From Asterella californica (taxonomy: Eukaryota > Streptophyta > Marchantiopsida > Marchantiales > Aytoniaceae), in the NCBI GenBank assembly GCA_036924285.1, contig JAYKYS010000012.1, positions 7,688,001 through 7,752,000 of the forward strand: a DNA stretch of 64,000 bases, in the 5' to 3' direction. Shown here piece by piece: positions 33,786 through 44,036 of this stretch (positions are counted from its first letter, which is position 1; the number at the start of each line of letters is the position of its first letter). A model generated the notes under the pieces. That model made no database searches. It saw only the letters and a program-made list of their open reading frames with translations, and had not been told where the DNA came from. A program made the position numbers and the translations under genes.

Positions 33786-35843
33786 ATGGGAAACCTACCC
33801 GTGTTTCATGGGAAGGACAATGAAGATGTAGAACCATTTGTACCAGATTTCAAAAGGGGTTGCATCGGAAACAACGTAAGAAGGAAGGAAGAATGGGTGT
33901 TGTTACTGCCAGAGTTTTTAGAAGATTTTGCTCTTACGTGGTATGAAGACCGAGTGAAGAGCAAGACACCTGGTGCAGTTGAGGACACATGGGAGACGTT
34001 GAGTAATGCACTCATCGAAGAATTTCTTCCAGAAGAAAGTTATGAGAAGCTCATGGTGGAGCTTACTCATTTGAAGCAACGAGACGACGAGAAAGTTCGG
34101 CAATATGCCGAAAGGGTGGATAAGTTGGAGCAACGGTTTCGGACGGTCCTACGGAAGAGTGGAGACAATGTGGAGCTAACGATGGCGGGGATTGGAGCAG
34201 TGTTGACCAAGAACTTGGTGGGAGGGTTGAGGCCTTCAATTCGAACCCAAGTGAGATACGAGAAGCCAGCAACCAAAGCGGAGGCCATCAAGATTGCGAC
34301 AAACATGGAAGAGAGTTTGGATGAAGGAGATATCATCCAACCTCATCATGCTACTCTGGTGTCGACTCCGACTCCTGGTGTAGTCACAACGATCGCACCT
34401 GCATCATCACAATTGATGATTGCTTCAACGTCAACTCCTACTCCAACGGTGGTACCAAGACCGTTTGTCCCAACAACGATGTCTACTGCCACCTCTGATT
34501 TTCATGCCGAGCTGAAGAGCATCACCGATACTCTTGCGGATCTCAAGATAAACGTGGTGCAGTTACGAGAATGGAGGAACAAAGGTGGAGGAGGAGGTCA
34601 AAGAGGTTACGACAACAATCCCAACCGAGGAAATCAAGGTAACTTTGGAGGCAACCAAGGTAACTTTGGAGGAATCACTTGTTGGACGTGTGGAGGTTCT
34701 CATTTCCAGCGAAATTGTCCTAACAACGGAGCAAGAGGTGCCGAAGCTATCAGAATGAATGTGGGTGGAGGAAATCCATCACAAGGACGAGACAAGGGGT
34801 TGGCTACTATCGATGTCGTGCGAGATCCCATCTACGAGAAAGGAGAGAGTTCAAACTCTTCTCATGCACCGGTGGAGCTTTTAGCTCAAGAAAGGAAAAG
34901 AATTCGATTTTCTGATGAACCGGTTTTCATGGAGGAGTCAGCAAGTAGAAGTACTCGTTCGAGTAATGTTTCGAGTACACCAAGGGAGCCAAGAAGGAAG
35001 CTAGGGATGGCGGATTTCACCATTTCATCTTCCCAAGCGGGATATGATGTGGTTGAAGATGTGGGTGCTCAGAAAGCCAACATCACTGTTGGACAACTGA
35101 TCGCACTTAATCCCAGCTTACGAAGGGAACTCAGAGGAGGACTGAGTTCTAAGAGAAGCAAGAAGAAGAAACCCAAGAGCAAGACATCAAAGTCTGTGGG
35201 AGTTGGTGTGGTGGATGTGCATGCTTCAGAGGTATGCACTAGGGCTTCAAAGATTGAAGTCCGGTTGAATGGTCACTACGTCTCTGACATATTGGTGGAT
35301 GGAGGGTCAGCTGTCAACGCCATATCGGAGAGGTTGATGAAGAAGTTGGGGATGGAACCAACTCGCCCGGCTAGCATTATCGTGGGGATGGCTAACAAGC
35401 AACGGGTAAGACCTCTTGGTGTGTTAGAGAAGGTAGTCGTGTCTGTGATGGGAGTTCAAACATTGATGTCCTTTCAAGTGTTAAAGGACTCTAGTTATGA
35501 TTTGCTCCTAGGTAGGCCTTGGTTGAGAGCTGTGCGCACCACTGATAGGTGGCACAAGGGATACTTACGGATTGGGCCTAGAGATCATAGAGTGATAGTA
35601 CCTCTCTCGGGTGTTGGAGTTGTGACTTCTGACTCTGATAGACCCACTAGTGACTACTGGGAATCTGATACGGAGGACGATCAGAGTGTCTCAGAAGTAG
35701 ATACCGGAGATTCTTACGATCAAGAATCCTCGTCTGAGGATGAAGGATTTGGTCGAGATGAATCATTACATCAGCTTAGTGCTATTGACTTGTTGCCTCG
35801 ACCAGCAGTGGAGAAAGATCCAGACAAAAAAAGAGTTGAGTGA
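33786..35843 (+). CDS. Young gypsy Gag-protease polyprotein, 685 aa
   Basis: Residues about 10-130 are a retrotransposon Gag domain (LTWYEDRVK, LTHLKQRDDEKVRQYAERVD). Gly/Asn-rich repeats (NQGNFGG twice) precede a zinc knuckle CWTCGGSHFQRNC at about 299-311. The aspartic protease follows with active site VDGGSAVNAI at about 504-513, using DGG where animal viruses have D-T/S-G; DGGS variants are known in plant Ty3 elements. A Ser/Asp/Glu-rich tail follows. The frame closes with TGA at 35841, just after a run of seven A. Pol is in the +1 frame and overlaps by about 100 nt, so Gag-Pro is probably made in excess over Pol. Confidence 0.9.
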   Translation: MGNLPVFHGKDNEDVEPFVPDFKRGCIGNNVRRKEEWVLLLPEFLEDFALTWYEDRVKSKTPGAVEDTWETLSNALIEEFLPEESYEKLMVELTHLKQRDDEKVRQYAERVDKLEQRFRTVLRKSGDNVELTMAGIGAVLTKNLVGGLRPSIRTQVRYEKPATKAEAIKIATNMEESLDEGDIIQPHHATLVSTPTPGVVTTIAPASSQLMIASTSTPTPTVVPRPFVPTTMSTATSDFHAELKSITDTLADLKINVVQLREWRNKGGGGGQRGYDNNPNRGNQGNFGGNQGNFGGITCWTCGGSHFQRNCPNNGARGAEAIRMNVGGGNPSQGRDKGLATIDVVRDPIYEKGESSNSSHAPVELLAQERKRIRFSDEPVFMEESASRSTRSSNVSSTPREPRRKLGMADFTISSSQAGYDVVEDVGAQKANITVGQLIALNPSLRRELRGGLSSKRSKKKKPKSKTSKSVGVGVVDVHASEVCTRASKIEVRLNGHYVSDILVDGGSAVNAISERLMKKLGMEPTRPASIIVGMANKQRVRPLGVLEKVVVSVMGVQTLMSFQVLKDSSYDLLLGRPWLRAVRTTDRWHKGYLRIGPRDHRVIVPLSGVGVVTSDSDRPTSDYWESDTEDDQSVSEVDTGDSYDQESSSEDEGFGRDESLHQLSAIDLLPRPAVEKDPDKKRVE

Positions 35844-38601
35844 GGCAGAGATTGTGAGAAGACTCTCTACCCTGAAGTTTGGTATCAATGTCACTCAAGA
35901 GGAGAAAAGTAGATTCCTAGATATATTTCGAAAATATATCCATGTGTTTGCTTTCAGCTACAAGGATTTGAAGGAGGTGACTCTAGAGACTCATCGGATC
36001 GAATTGGAGGAGAACGCAAGACCAGTTCGACAGAAGCAGAGAAGAGTCAATCCTACAACGGCAATGATGGTCAAAGAGGAGATAGACAAGTTGAAGGAGG
36101 CGAGTTTTATCTATGAGGTGGAGAACTCAGAATGGGTTTCACCCATTGTGATTGTCAAGAAGAAGAATGGTAAGCTGCGAGTGTGCATAGACTATAAGAA
36201 GTTGAATGCAGTTACCAAGAAGGATTATTATCCTCTACCATTTATAGATGAGATTTTGGAGGAAGTTGCTGGTCATGAATGGTACAGCTTTGGTGATGGT
36301 TATAGTGGGTATAACCAGATCAAGATAGCACAGGAGTACCAACAGTTGACTACTTTCACTACTCCTTGGGGAACATTTGCATTTCGGGTGATGCCATTCG
36401 GACTGTGTAATGCTCCGGCCACGTTTCAGAGGTTCATGAACAAGGTGTTTGAACCATTCATAGGAAAGTTTGTCCGTGATTTTATTGACGATTTTTGCGT
36501 GTACGGACGAAAGGAGGATCACTTTGATCATGTGATCAAAGTTTTGCAGCGGTTGGAGCAAGCCAATGCTTCTCTAAATCCAGAGAAGTGCATCTTTGGC
36601 TGCGAAGAAGGTCTGCTGTTAGGGCACATCATTTCCAAGAATGGGATTGCGGTAGATCCTGAGAAGGTGAAGAAGATTGTGGATCTTCCATTTCCGATCA
36701 ACTTGACAAAGTTGAGGCAGTTTCTTGGCATGGTGGGATATTATCGTAGGTTTGTCTTTTCCTTCTCAAACAAAGCAATAGCTTTGACTATGTACATGAA
36801 GAAGGGAGTTGATTTTGACTTGATAGTGCATGATCAGAAGGCAAAGGAAGCATTTGAGGAGTTGAAAAAGGCATTAGTGACAGCTCCTATACTTGCTAAA
36901 CCTGAGTGGAGTAAAGCATTTATTCTGTATACGGATGCCTCCAATGTAGCAATCGGATGTACATTAAGTCAGCTAGATGGAGATGGGTATGATCATCCTA
37001 TAGCTTATGCTAGTAGGCAGATGGTTCCAGCGGAGAAGAATTACTCCGTGACTGAACGAGAAGGATTAGCGGTGATCTTTGGATTGAAGAAATTTCGACA
37101 CTACTTGCTAGGAGGGAAATTTTCCATAGTCACAGATCACAAGGCTTTAAAGTATATCTTTAATAAGCCTAATGCCGAAGGTCGTATTGCTCGTTGGAAG
37201 ATCCTTCTAACAGAATACGATTACGTGATCGAAGATAGACCAGGGAAAAAGCATGCGAATGCTGATCTTTTGTCGAGGGCTTATGATGATGAGGGAGAAG
37301 AACCGTTTGATGATTCATTTCCAGACGAGCATCTGATGACCATCACAAGCATTGAGGAGATACCGGACGAGTACAAGGAAATCTGGAGTTTCCTTACAGA
37401 TGGCTCTTTTCCAGAAGGTATGCATACCCGAGAACGTAACGCGTTGATCAAGAGATGCAAACCTTACACCATGGTGGAGGGAATTCTATTTCATCAAGGA
37501 GCAGATGGCTTACTAAGGAGAGCAGTTGGTCAGAAGGAGGCGTTCAAGCTGATGCACGAGTTTCACGATGGCACTGTTTGCGGAGGTCACTTTGCTGGTA
37601 AGATAACAGCTTTCAAGATTTTGGATGCGGGTTATCACTGGAGAGGGATTTTCAAGGAGTGTTTAGACTATTGCAAAACTTGCGATGTATGTCAAGCATT
37701 TGCTCTGAAGTCTACTAGAACACCTCCGTTAAGATCAATTCCAATATTAGGACCATTTGAGAAGTGGGGTATTGACTTTGTAGGTCCTCTCAATAAGACA
37801 CCTCGAGGAAATAGATACATTGTAGTCGCCACTGACTATTGTACCAAGTGGGTAGAGGCTAGACCTTTGAGAGAGACCAATGAAACAGAAGTCGGTAGAT
37901 TCTTATGGGAGAGGATCATCACCAGATTTGGATGTCCGTTAGAGTTGGTCTCGGATAGAGGAGGAGAGTTTGTAGGGAGCATGACTACTGCTATGCTACA
38001 ACACTTTTCTATCAAGGCACGAGTAACGACCTCATACAAGCCAAATGCTAATGGTCTTGCGGAGAAGACCAATCTTACACTTTGTATGATGCTCGCCAAA
38101 GATGCTGGTGTTGAGACTGCGAAACATACTTGGGATAAGAGGCTACATGCCATCTTATGGGAGTACCGAACGACAACAAAGACTTCTAATGGGTACTCTC
38201 CATTTCGACTGGTTTATGGAGTGGAGTCCAAGTTGCCCATCCAATTCGAATTGGATACTTTTCAAACTATTCAACGAAAGTTGAAGAGGTCGAGAGGAGA
38301 AGACGTGGTCAGATCAAGAAGGGAGCAACTCATGGAGTTGGAAGAGACCCGAGCGGTAGCGATGATCCGGATGGAACGAGCTCAAGCGTATCAAAAGAAG
38401 AGTTACGACAAAAGGTTGGGCAAGAGGGAGGTAAAATCTTTTCAAGTCGGAGATTGGGTTATGTTGTATGATGCTATCAGATTCAAGAGGGCTAGGAAGA
38501 AGTTTCTTCCGAGATATTTTGGTCCTTTTGTTGTAGATAAGGTGTGGAGCAACTTCACATATGACCTTCAGGAGCTGGAGGAAGGAGATTCGATCGGGTA
38601 A
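35740..38601 (+). CDS. Young gypsy RT-RNase H-integrase (Pol), up to 953 aa
   Basis: The open frame starts within the gag overlap; the conserved Pol sequence begins near 35845. RT has the active-site box FIDD at about residues 248-251 (RDFIDDFCVYG). RNase H has ILYTDAS, EREGLAVI and TDHKALKYI. Integrase has HHCC (FHDGTVCGGHF...CKTCDVC) and D679, D739, E775, exactly the D-D-35-E spacing (GIDFVGP, SDRGGEF, NGLAEK). The C terminus stops at 38599-38601 although a frame-shifted continuation (FDRVNHDKLKLFHQRKFS) runs to 38672, suggesting a small indel that trims about 25-30 residues. There is no chromodomain. Confidence 0.93.
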   Translation: MKDLVEMNHYISLVLLTCCLDQQWRKIQTKKELSEAEIVRRLSTLKFGINVTQEEKSRFLDIFRKYIHVFAFSYKDLKEVTLETHRIELEENARPVRQKQRRVNPTTAMMVKEEIDKLKEASFIYEVENSEWVSPIVIVKKKNGKLRVCIDYKKLNAVTKKDYYPLPFIDEILEEVAGHEWYSFGDGYSGYNQIKIAQEYQQLTTFTTPWGTFAFRVMPFGLCNAPATFQRFMNKVFEPFIGKFVRDFIDDFCVYGRKEDHFDHVIKVLQRLEQANASLNPEKCIFGCEEGLLLGHIISKNGIAVDPEKVKKIVDLPFPINLTKLRQFLGMVGYYRRFVFSFSNKAIALTMYMKKGVDFDLIVHDQKAKEAFEELKKALVTAPILAKPEWSKAFILYTDASNVAIGCTLSQLDGDGYDHPIAYASRQMVPAEKNYSVTEREGLAVIFGLKKFRHYLLGGKFSIVTDHKALKYIFNKPNAEGRIARWKILLTEYDYVIEDRPGKKHANADLLSRAYDDEGEEPFDDSFPDEHLMTITSIEEIPDEYKEIWSFLTDGSFPEGMHTRERNALIKRCKPYTMVEGILFHQGADGLLRRAVGQKEAFKLMHEFHDGTVCGGHFAGKITAFKILDAGYHWRGIFKECLDYCKTCDVCQAFALKSTRTPPLRSIPILGPFEKWGIDFVGPLNKTPRGNRYIVVATDYCTKWVEARPLRETNETEVGRFLWERIITRFGCPLELVSDRGGEFVGSMTTAMLQHFSIKARVTTSYKPNANGLAEKTNLTLCMMLAKDAGVETAKHTWDKRLHAILWEYRTTTKTSNGYSPFRLVYGVESKLPIQFELDTFQTIQRKLKRSRGEDVVRSRREQLMELEETRAVAMIRMERAQAYQKKSYDKRLGKREVKSFQVGDWVMLYDAIRFKRARKKFLPRYFGPFVVDKVWSNFTYDLQELEEGDSIG

Positions 38602-38685
38602 ATCATGACAAGTTGAAGTTGTTTCATCAACGAAAGTTCTCTCTTCACTCCGAGGACGGAGCGAAAATTTAGTCCGGGGGTAAAA

Positions 38686-39597
38686 TGTAACGACCTATGT
38701 TACACATAGGAAGTTTGTCAATTAGTAAGGTGTTTAGTTATAACTAAGGGTTGAGAATGTTTATTTGCTGCCAAAGTACTTTTAGGAGGTATCAAGTTAG
38801 TCATGACTAGCTAAAAGTTAGTTATGGTTAAACTTAGCTGTACTTTTGGCAGAATTCAGATATTTGCTAAAGAGTGAGCACTACTATCTTGTCATCTTGT
38901 CTAAAAGGTAGAAAGGAGGTGGAAAGTATCTCTTATCTCCTTTTTGACTTGATATTAGTGGTTGGATTAAAGTTGTGGACTTTGTGGGCATTAAAAACAA
39001 GAAGAGATTCCACATGTTTCCTTTTTAGTGGGTCCTAGTGTAGAGGGGGGGTGGAAATTCGAGATTCCTTGAGAATATTCCAGAATCCTTCTAGAAGTTG
39101 TTGACTTTGAAGGAATAAGCCCATGTGAAAAGGTAAAAAGCCCATGTGATCAATGCTTTTACCTTAAGTAATATCTTAGTAAAACCCGGTAAAAGTAGTT
39201 ACGGCTGAGTTACCGAGGGTACCAAAGTAAAAACCTAGAATGTATAAATAGAGGAGTAGAGAAGAGCTCCTCATCCTTGTTTTCACATTGTCGTAATGAC
39301 AACTTGAGTAATATAGAGAGTGTGGGATATTTTTAGCATGTGAGAACTTGAGAGACGTTGTTAGAATGGAGGATTTTTAGTTGATGTGTTTAAGGAGATT
39401 TTTAGTTGATAAGTTTGTGGGTGTATGAATGAGTGAACTCAGCATTTTCCCTTCAAGTTCATGGTGTGCTTCCATCAAAGCCATCAGAGGTGACCCTTGA
39501 GTGAGAGACAGGCCGACATGTTGCAGATTCGTGGATGACGATCGTGGAGGTTGAGAGATCGGGGGGTAGTGATCGATAGGACCGCGGAGGGTTTACA
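38686..39597 (+). repeat. Young gypsy 3' LTR
   Basis: 912 bp, TATA box at 39243-39250. It is preceded by the purine-rich CCGGGGGTAAAA (polypurine tract) and followed by GTAC (39598-39601). Confidence 0.97.
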
Positions 39598-39844
39598 GTA
39601 CATACATTTGGAGTGGTATATATTGCACGTTCGTTTTCGTGGTTGTTCTTCTCTGTCTTGTCTTGTTCGACACACAGCATCTCCACAGCCAGGAACCTCG
39701 CGTTTTCCTGGACATCCTTCACGCACAAAATATCCGACACGATAACGGCCCATGGTAGCGTTACCCACTTTGGTAAGCTTTCTAGCGTCACATGCTTACA
39801 GAGATGGAGGACCTGGGCTTGTATGGGATGCTCAATTACGGTAG
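39598..39844 (+). other. PHD-gypsy leader (right of nested element)
   Basis: 39640-39735 (GGTTGTTCTTCTCTGTCTTG.., AGGAACCTCGCGTTTTCCTGGACA) is collinear with 51700-51790 in the relic, so it is the resumption of the interrupted leader. No ORF is assigned. Confidence 0.6.
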
Positions 39845-42054
39845 TTGGTGGAATCTAATGCCGATGAGAGCGAGCGAGCGATGGATTTTACTACGGGTAC
39901 GACGGCAGTAACTTCAGTGTCGGAGGCTTCACGTCGTCAAGTATTGGGTCAAGCAATGGACTTGAATTGCTTGACATGGATTGTTAGCTTTGGATTGGCT
40001 GAGCAGCGTCGGATGCAATCGACGGGTGTTACTGCTCGGACACTTTTGAGCTCTTTACCTATCGAGTCGGTGGAGACAAAGGTTGGGGGCGAGGCATATG
40101 GAGTTCGTCATCCTTGGACATCATGGGATGTCGTAGGAGAGAGTGTGGAGCTTGCAGCTAGAACTATAGAATTACGCACAGTAGCGGTGGAGGTTGTTGG
40201 TGGTGAGCAGAAGAAAACTGCTCCAGAGGCTGCAAGACAGCAGTCAACAACTTCGTCTTCTATCTCTAGCATGGTGACAGAGGATACTTGGGAGTCGGAG
40301 ATTGGACCCAAGCTTATAAGAGAGGAGAGACGAAGAGTTCAAAGATTCCTGAAGAGCTACAGGAATTGTTTTACCTTCAGTATGAAGGATTTGGGTACCT
40401 TGAAGCGACCTGGTATACGGATCGACTTGGCTAATGACACGCAAATCTTTCGACGTCCTTACAGATACCGTGACATGAAGAGAGCCTTGAACCAGAGTAG
40501 GACTCAAGACTTGTTGGAGGTTGGGTTAGTGGAGATGTCGCATGGAGAGTATGCATCTGCCACAGTTATGTCAGCCAAGAAGGATATGTATGGCAACTAC
40601 ATGGATAGACGAATGTGTGGAGACTACTCCTATCAATCGACAGACAAAGTCCAATAAGTATGCCATGCCGACACATGAGGAGATCTTTGATGCAGTGGGG
40701 CATGTGAAGGTCTTTAGTACTTTGGATCTTCGAGCAGAGTATCATCAGTTGCCAATGAGAGAAAAAGATAAGTCCAAGACAGCATTCTGGGGAATTGACT
40801 CTCACGGCAAGGATTGTTTGTATCAGTGACGGTTCTTATCATTTGGGTTGAAGAACGCCCCTGTTGAGTTCCAGAGGGTGATGGATAAGATTCGAGTTGG
40901 ATTGGATTTTGTCAGATGTTATCCGACATCTTAGTCTATAGTGCTACTGTGGAGGAGCACGAGAGACACTTACGAGATGTGTTCGAGCAGTTGAGAGCTC
41001 ATGGGTTGAAGTTACACCCTGGGAAGTGTAAGTTCTTCCAAGAGTTGGTAGAATATCTGGGTCACACCATCTATCCAGGTGGGTTGGGTGTTCAACAGAC
41101 AAAGGTTGAGGTTATTGCACGTATCTCACGCCCCATAGATGTGAGTCCAGTGCGAGCATTTGTTGGTTTGGTGAACTTTTATAGTCGATACGTGAAGGGA
41201 TTTAGTGCAATTGCGAAGCCGTGACCAAGTTGATGAATGTGGATCAGGAGTGGCAGTGGAGAGATGAGCAGGAGCGAGCTTTCGTGGAACTCAAGGATAG
41301 GTTGACATCTGCTCCCATCTTGAGGAGACGCATTAGGGGGCGTCCTTTCCAACTGCACACCGATTGGAGTATGTTGGGACTTGGAGCAGTGCTGACTCAG
41401 CATGATGATGAGAAAAAGGAATTCGTGGTGGCGTATGCCAGTCGCTCCAACAATTCAGCGGAGGCGAGGTATAGTTCGTATGAGAGAGAGTGTTTGACGG
41501 CAATGTGGACTGTTGCACATTTTCGATGTTACTTGTTTGGGAACCCCTTTACTCTCATCACTGATCACCAGCCGCTCAAGTGGTTGATGGAGTCTGACAA
41601 GCTTACAAGGAAGCTTGCACAATGGGCTCTGATCTTACAAGAGTATGACTTTCAGGTAGTGCATAGACCTGGAGTTGTAAACCTAGATGTTGATGGGTTG
41701 AGTCGTAATCCATGCACGAGTCAGCAGGATCATACTCGGGCTCGATGGCATGACGAGGTTGATATGGAGGTGCCAAGGTGGCATGCATCTGCCTTTCTTT
41801 GTGTGTTGGCCATGAACTCTAGTATGGAGGGCCAAGTTGTATCTTTCTCTAGTCAGAGAGTAGATGATGAGTCTCCAGATCTTGAGGGTGGAGATGGTGT
41901 ATCATTCCAGCGAGATATCCATGACGATGTAACTGTAATGGAGTATCTACGTACTTGCATGGTGCACAGTAAGTGCCAAGGAGCGAGATCGTGTCCTTCA
42001 ACGAGCGAAGAGATTTCGATGAGAAGGACGACATGTACTTCGAGTGTGGTATGA
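39845..42054 (+). pseudogene. PHD-gypsy reverse transcriptase-RNase H, frameshifted
   Basis: An N-terminal region of unknown role (39845-40290) leads into RT (RPYRYRDMKRALNQ, FSTLDLRAEYHQL, FGLKNAPVEFQRVMDK). Frames change near 40600, 40829 and 40915. The catalytic YIDD box is destroyed around 40915-40935 by a small deletion (only SDILVYS survives). RNase H spans about 41330-41720 (LHTDWSMLGLGAVLTQ, YERECLTAMW, TDHQPLKWL, NLDVDGLSR) and is well preserved. A recognisable protease was not found. Confidence 0.9.
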
Positions 42055-42079
42055 TGGGAGAGTACGGATAGTGCCACAT

Positions 42080-43352
42080 CCATCCCAGAGGGCACAGTTA
42101 GTACGACATGCTCATGAGGAGTTGGGACATTTTGGAGTGAAGCGTACGCATAGCTTACTTCAAGGACAATATTGGTGACGTGGTACGCACGTCGATGTGC
42201 AACAGTTTGTCGCACGATGTGTGATTTGTGATCTAGTACGAGCATCGTTTAATGCTCCTACTCCACAGTTACACCCCTTGCCGATTATGGGATTGGGTTA
42301 CCGTTGGAGTTTGGATTTTGCAGGACTCTTATCGTTGACCGTACGTCATCACCGATATGTGTTGATGATGGTGGAGCACTTTTCCAAATGGATTGAATTG
42401 GTGACATTACCGGACAAGGCAAGTGAAGGGGCGGCGTATGTGTTCTTAGGTCGAGTGCTCAGTCGTTTTGGAGCACCAGCTAAAGTGCTGACAGACCAAG
42501 GTATAGAGTTCCTTGGTGAGTTTCAGGCCTTGTGTGATCAAGCACTTATTGATCATCGGACTACATCTCGAGATCATCCTAAGGCGGATGGTTTGATGGA
42601 GAGGGTAGTTCAGACGGTGAAGAGAGGATTGCGCAAGTATGGCTTGCAGAAGGGTCATTTGGGAGACTGGGATGTGCAGTTACCGTGGTTGGCTATGGGT
42701 TACCGTTTCAGCCGACAAGCGTCTTTGGCTTCCTTCTCACCGTATTTCTTATTGTATGACCGAGATCCAAATCTACCTTCGGCCATTCGTCGTGATTCTG
42801 CTGAGGTGCTGAACCTTGATGACCCGGATATGTGGATGAACGCATGTTCTCAACGAGCAGGGACATTTCAGAGAGTTATGCCTATGGCTTTTGAGAACCT
42901 AGCGATTGTTCAGCATAGAGACACGTTGCGATATGCGACTATTCGAGGAGGAGGTTACCGACCTATCGATTCGCAGATTTCATCCTGGCGATTATATCTA
43001 TCTACAGCAGACTGCACCGACGACGTTGGACGTGACCGCAGGACGCACTATTTTACGAGTGCATGAGGTGTTACTTTCTGGAGTACTCATGTTAGAGGAC
43101 CGTGATGGTGTTGTTTGGAAGGACCATGTGCGTAATTGCGCGCCATGTCATCTTCCCAACATCGATGATATCGTTGATCCAAGCTTAGCAGTTGTACGGA
43201 CGGGCTTGAGATATATGTTATGTGGGTCTGCTGGTAGAGCAGCCCGTATGTTGGTGTGTGATGGTTGTTCTAAAGGTTGTCACATGTCATGTTTGACTCC
43301 ACCTCTCAGTGTCGTTCCTACTGGACGGTGGATTTGTCCTCGATGTCTATAG
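42080..43352 (+). pseudogene. PHD-gypsy integrase with C-terminal PHD finger
   Basis: The HHCC region lies around 42100-42235. The core runs 42290-42640 with catalytic contexts SLDFAG, TDQGIEF and GLMERV. A frameshift near 42945-43000 leads into a GPY/F-like C-terminal domain (FHPGDYIYLQQ, LRVHEVLLSGVLMLEDRDG) and, at about 43210-43350, a PHD zinc finger: CG..MLVCDGCSKGCHMSC, then W-ICPRC before the stop. The first zinc Cys is Tyr (TAT for TGT) and the usual aromatic before His is Cys, so the finger is damaged. PHD fingers read histone H3 tails; in this position it may have guided integration, as chromodomains do in chromoviruses. Confidence 0.85.
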
Positions 43353-43510
43353 CGGAGATAGTCGATTAGATCTTTGCGTGGTATGGATTGCAGACACGCG
43401 ACTAACAATGAAGCGATGTAGCACCCCATCTCCTGATCCTTGCACCCATGAAGGTGTATATCACGTAGTTGGGATATGGAGCTATCTGGAGTTAGAGAGA
43501 CCTAACCGCC

Positions 43511-43527
43511 AGTTAGGGGGGGGCGAT
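43511..43527 (+). promoter_or_regulatory. Polypurine-like tract of PHD-gypsy
   Basis: AGTTAGGGGGGGGCGAT immediately precedes segment A (TGTGATAC at 43528), as expected of a plus-strand primer at a 3' LTR start. Confidence 0.6.
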
Positions 43528-44036
43528 TGTGATACATTTGTGTGTGTGTATGACATCGTCCATGTGTTATGTGTATGTGTAGTGTATCTCTGACAATGAT
43601 GTATGTTGCGTAGCGATGTGTATGCGCACGACAGCTGTCATGTCAGTTTGGGCACCTCGGCTAGGTTGGCCGAGTGCGGAGTGACGATTCTCGGTAAGGC
43701 CGTTAGTGCCGTTAGGACGAGTTGGTGAGAGAGCCCACTAGAGGTATACTTCGTAGGTAGGGCTTGGAGACCTTAGTTCTTCAAGTTGAGTCTTCAAGCT
43801 CCAGGCTATGATGGATAGTCTAGTTGAGTGTAACTCGGATTCTCTTCGTGCTTAGAGTGGGTTTCGCTTGACTGTTTGTGAGTAATCTTTGTTGTAGGGT
43901 TGGATATGGTAATTTCTCTGTTCAGATTATTGTGGTACATTTGTGTGTGTGTATGACATCACCCATGTGTTATGTGTATGTATAGTGTACCTCTGACAGC
44001 GATGTATGTTGTGTAGCGATGTGTATGCGCACGACA
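43528..44036 (+). repeat. PHD-gypsy right LTR complex: A, B, A
   Basis: Segment A (43528-43633, TGTGATACATTTG...GCGCACGACA), 2 nt GC, segment B (43636-43930) and a second segment A (43931-44036). A/B joining forms the perfect palindrome GACAGCTGTC at 43630-43639. The order means that either A-GC-B is the LTR with a partial copy behind it, or B-A (TGTC...GACA) is the LTR with a partial copy in front of it. Confidence 0.8.

Larger units (their letters stand above)
30838..39597 (+). mobile_element. Young Ty3/gypsy LTR retrotransposon (nested, nearly intact)
   Basis: This 8.76-kb element is bounded by LTRs of 914 and 912 bp (TGTAACGACC...GGGTTTACA, ends TGTAA/TTACA inverted) and flanked by GTAC on both sides. 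Order: PBS, repeat-rich leader, small ORFs A-C, gag-protease, RT-RNase H-integrase, the Ty3/gypsy order. The LTRs differ by about two substitutions and two 1-bp indels. It has intact RT, RNase H and DD35E integrase residues, so it is recently mobile by inference. Confidence 0.97.
28209..44036 (+). mobile_element. Ty3/gypsy retrotransposon with C-terminal PHD finger, decayed
   Basis: It is inserted in the copia RT. It has a long non-coding leader with three 157-bp tandem repeats, then broken RT, RNase H, integrase and a PHD finger, a polypurine-like tract (about 43513-43525), and LTR segments. It was itself split by the young gypsy element 30838-39597. No convincing gag or protease was found. 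The LTR layout is abnormal: left end = segment B only; right end = segments A, B, A. Confidence 0.85.

Noticed and set aside
28209..44036. Reading the PHD-gypsy as an ordinary element with LTR TGTC...GACA on both sides
   Set aside because: The left copy lacks the A half, and the polypurine tract abuts A rather than B, so a simple two-LTR structure does not fit.
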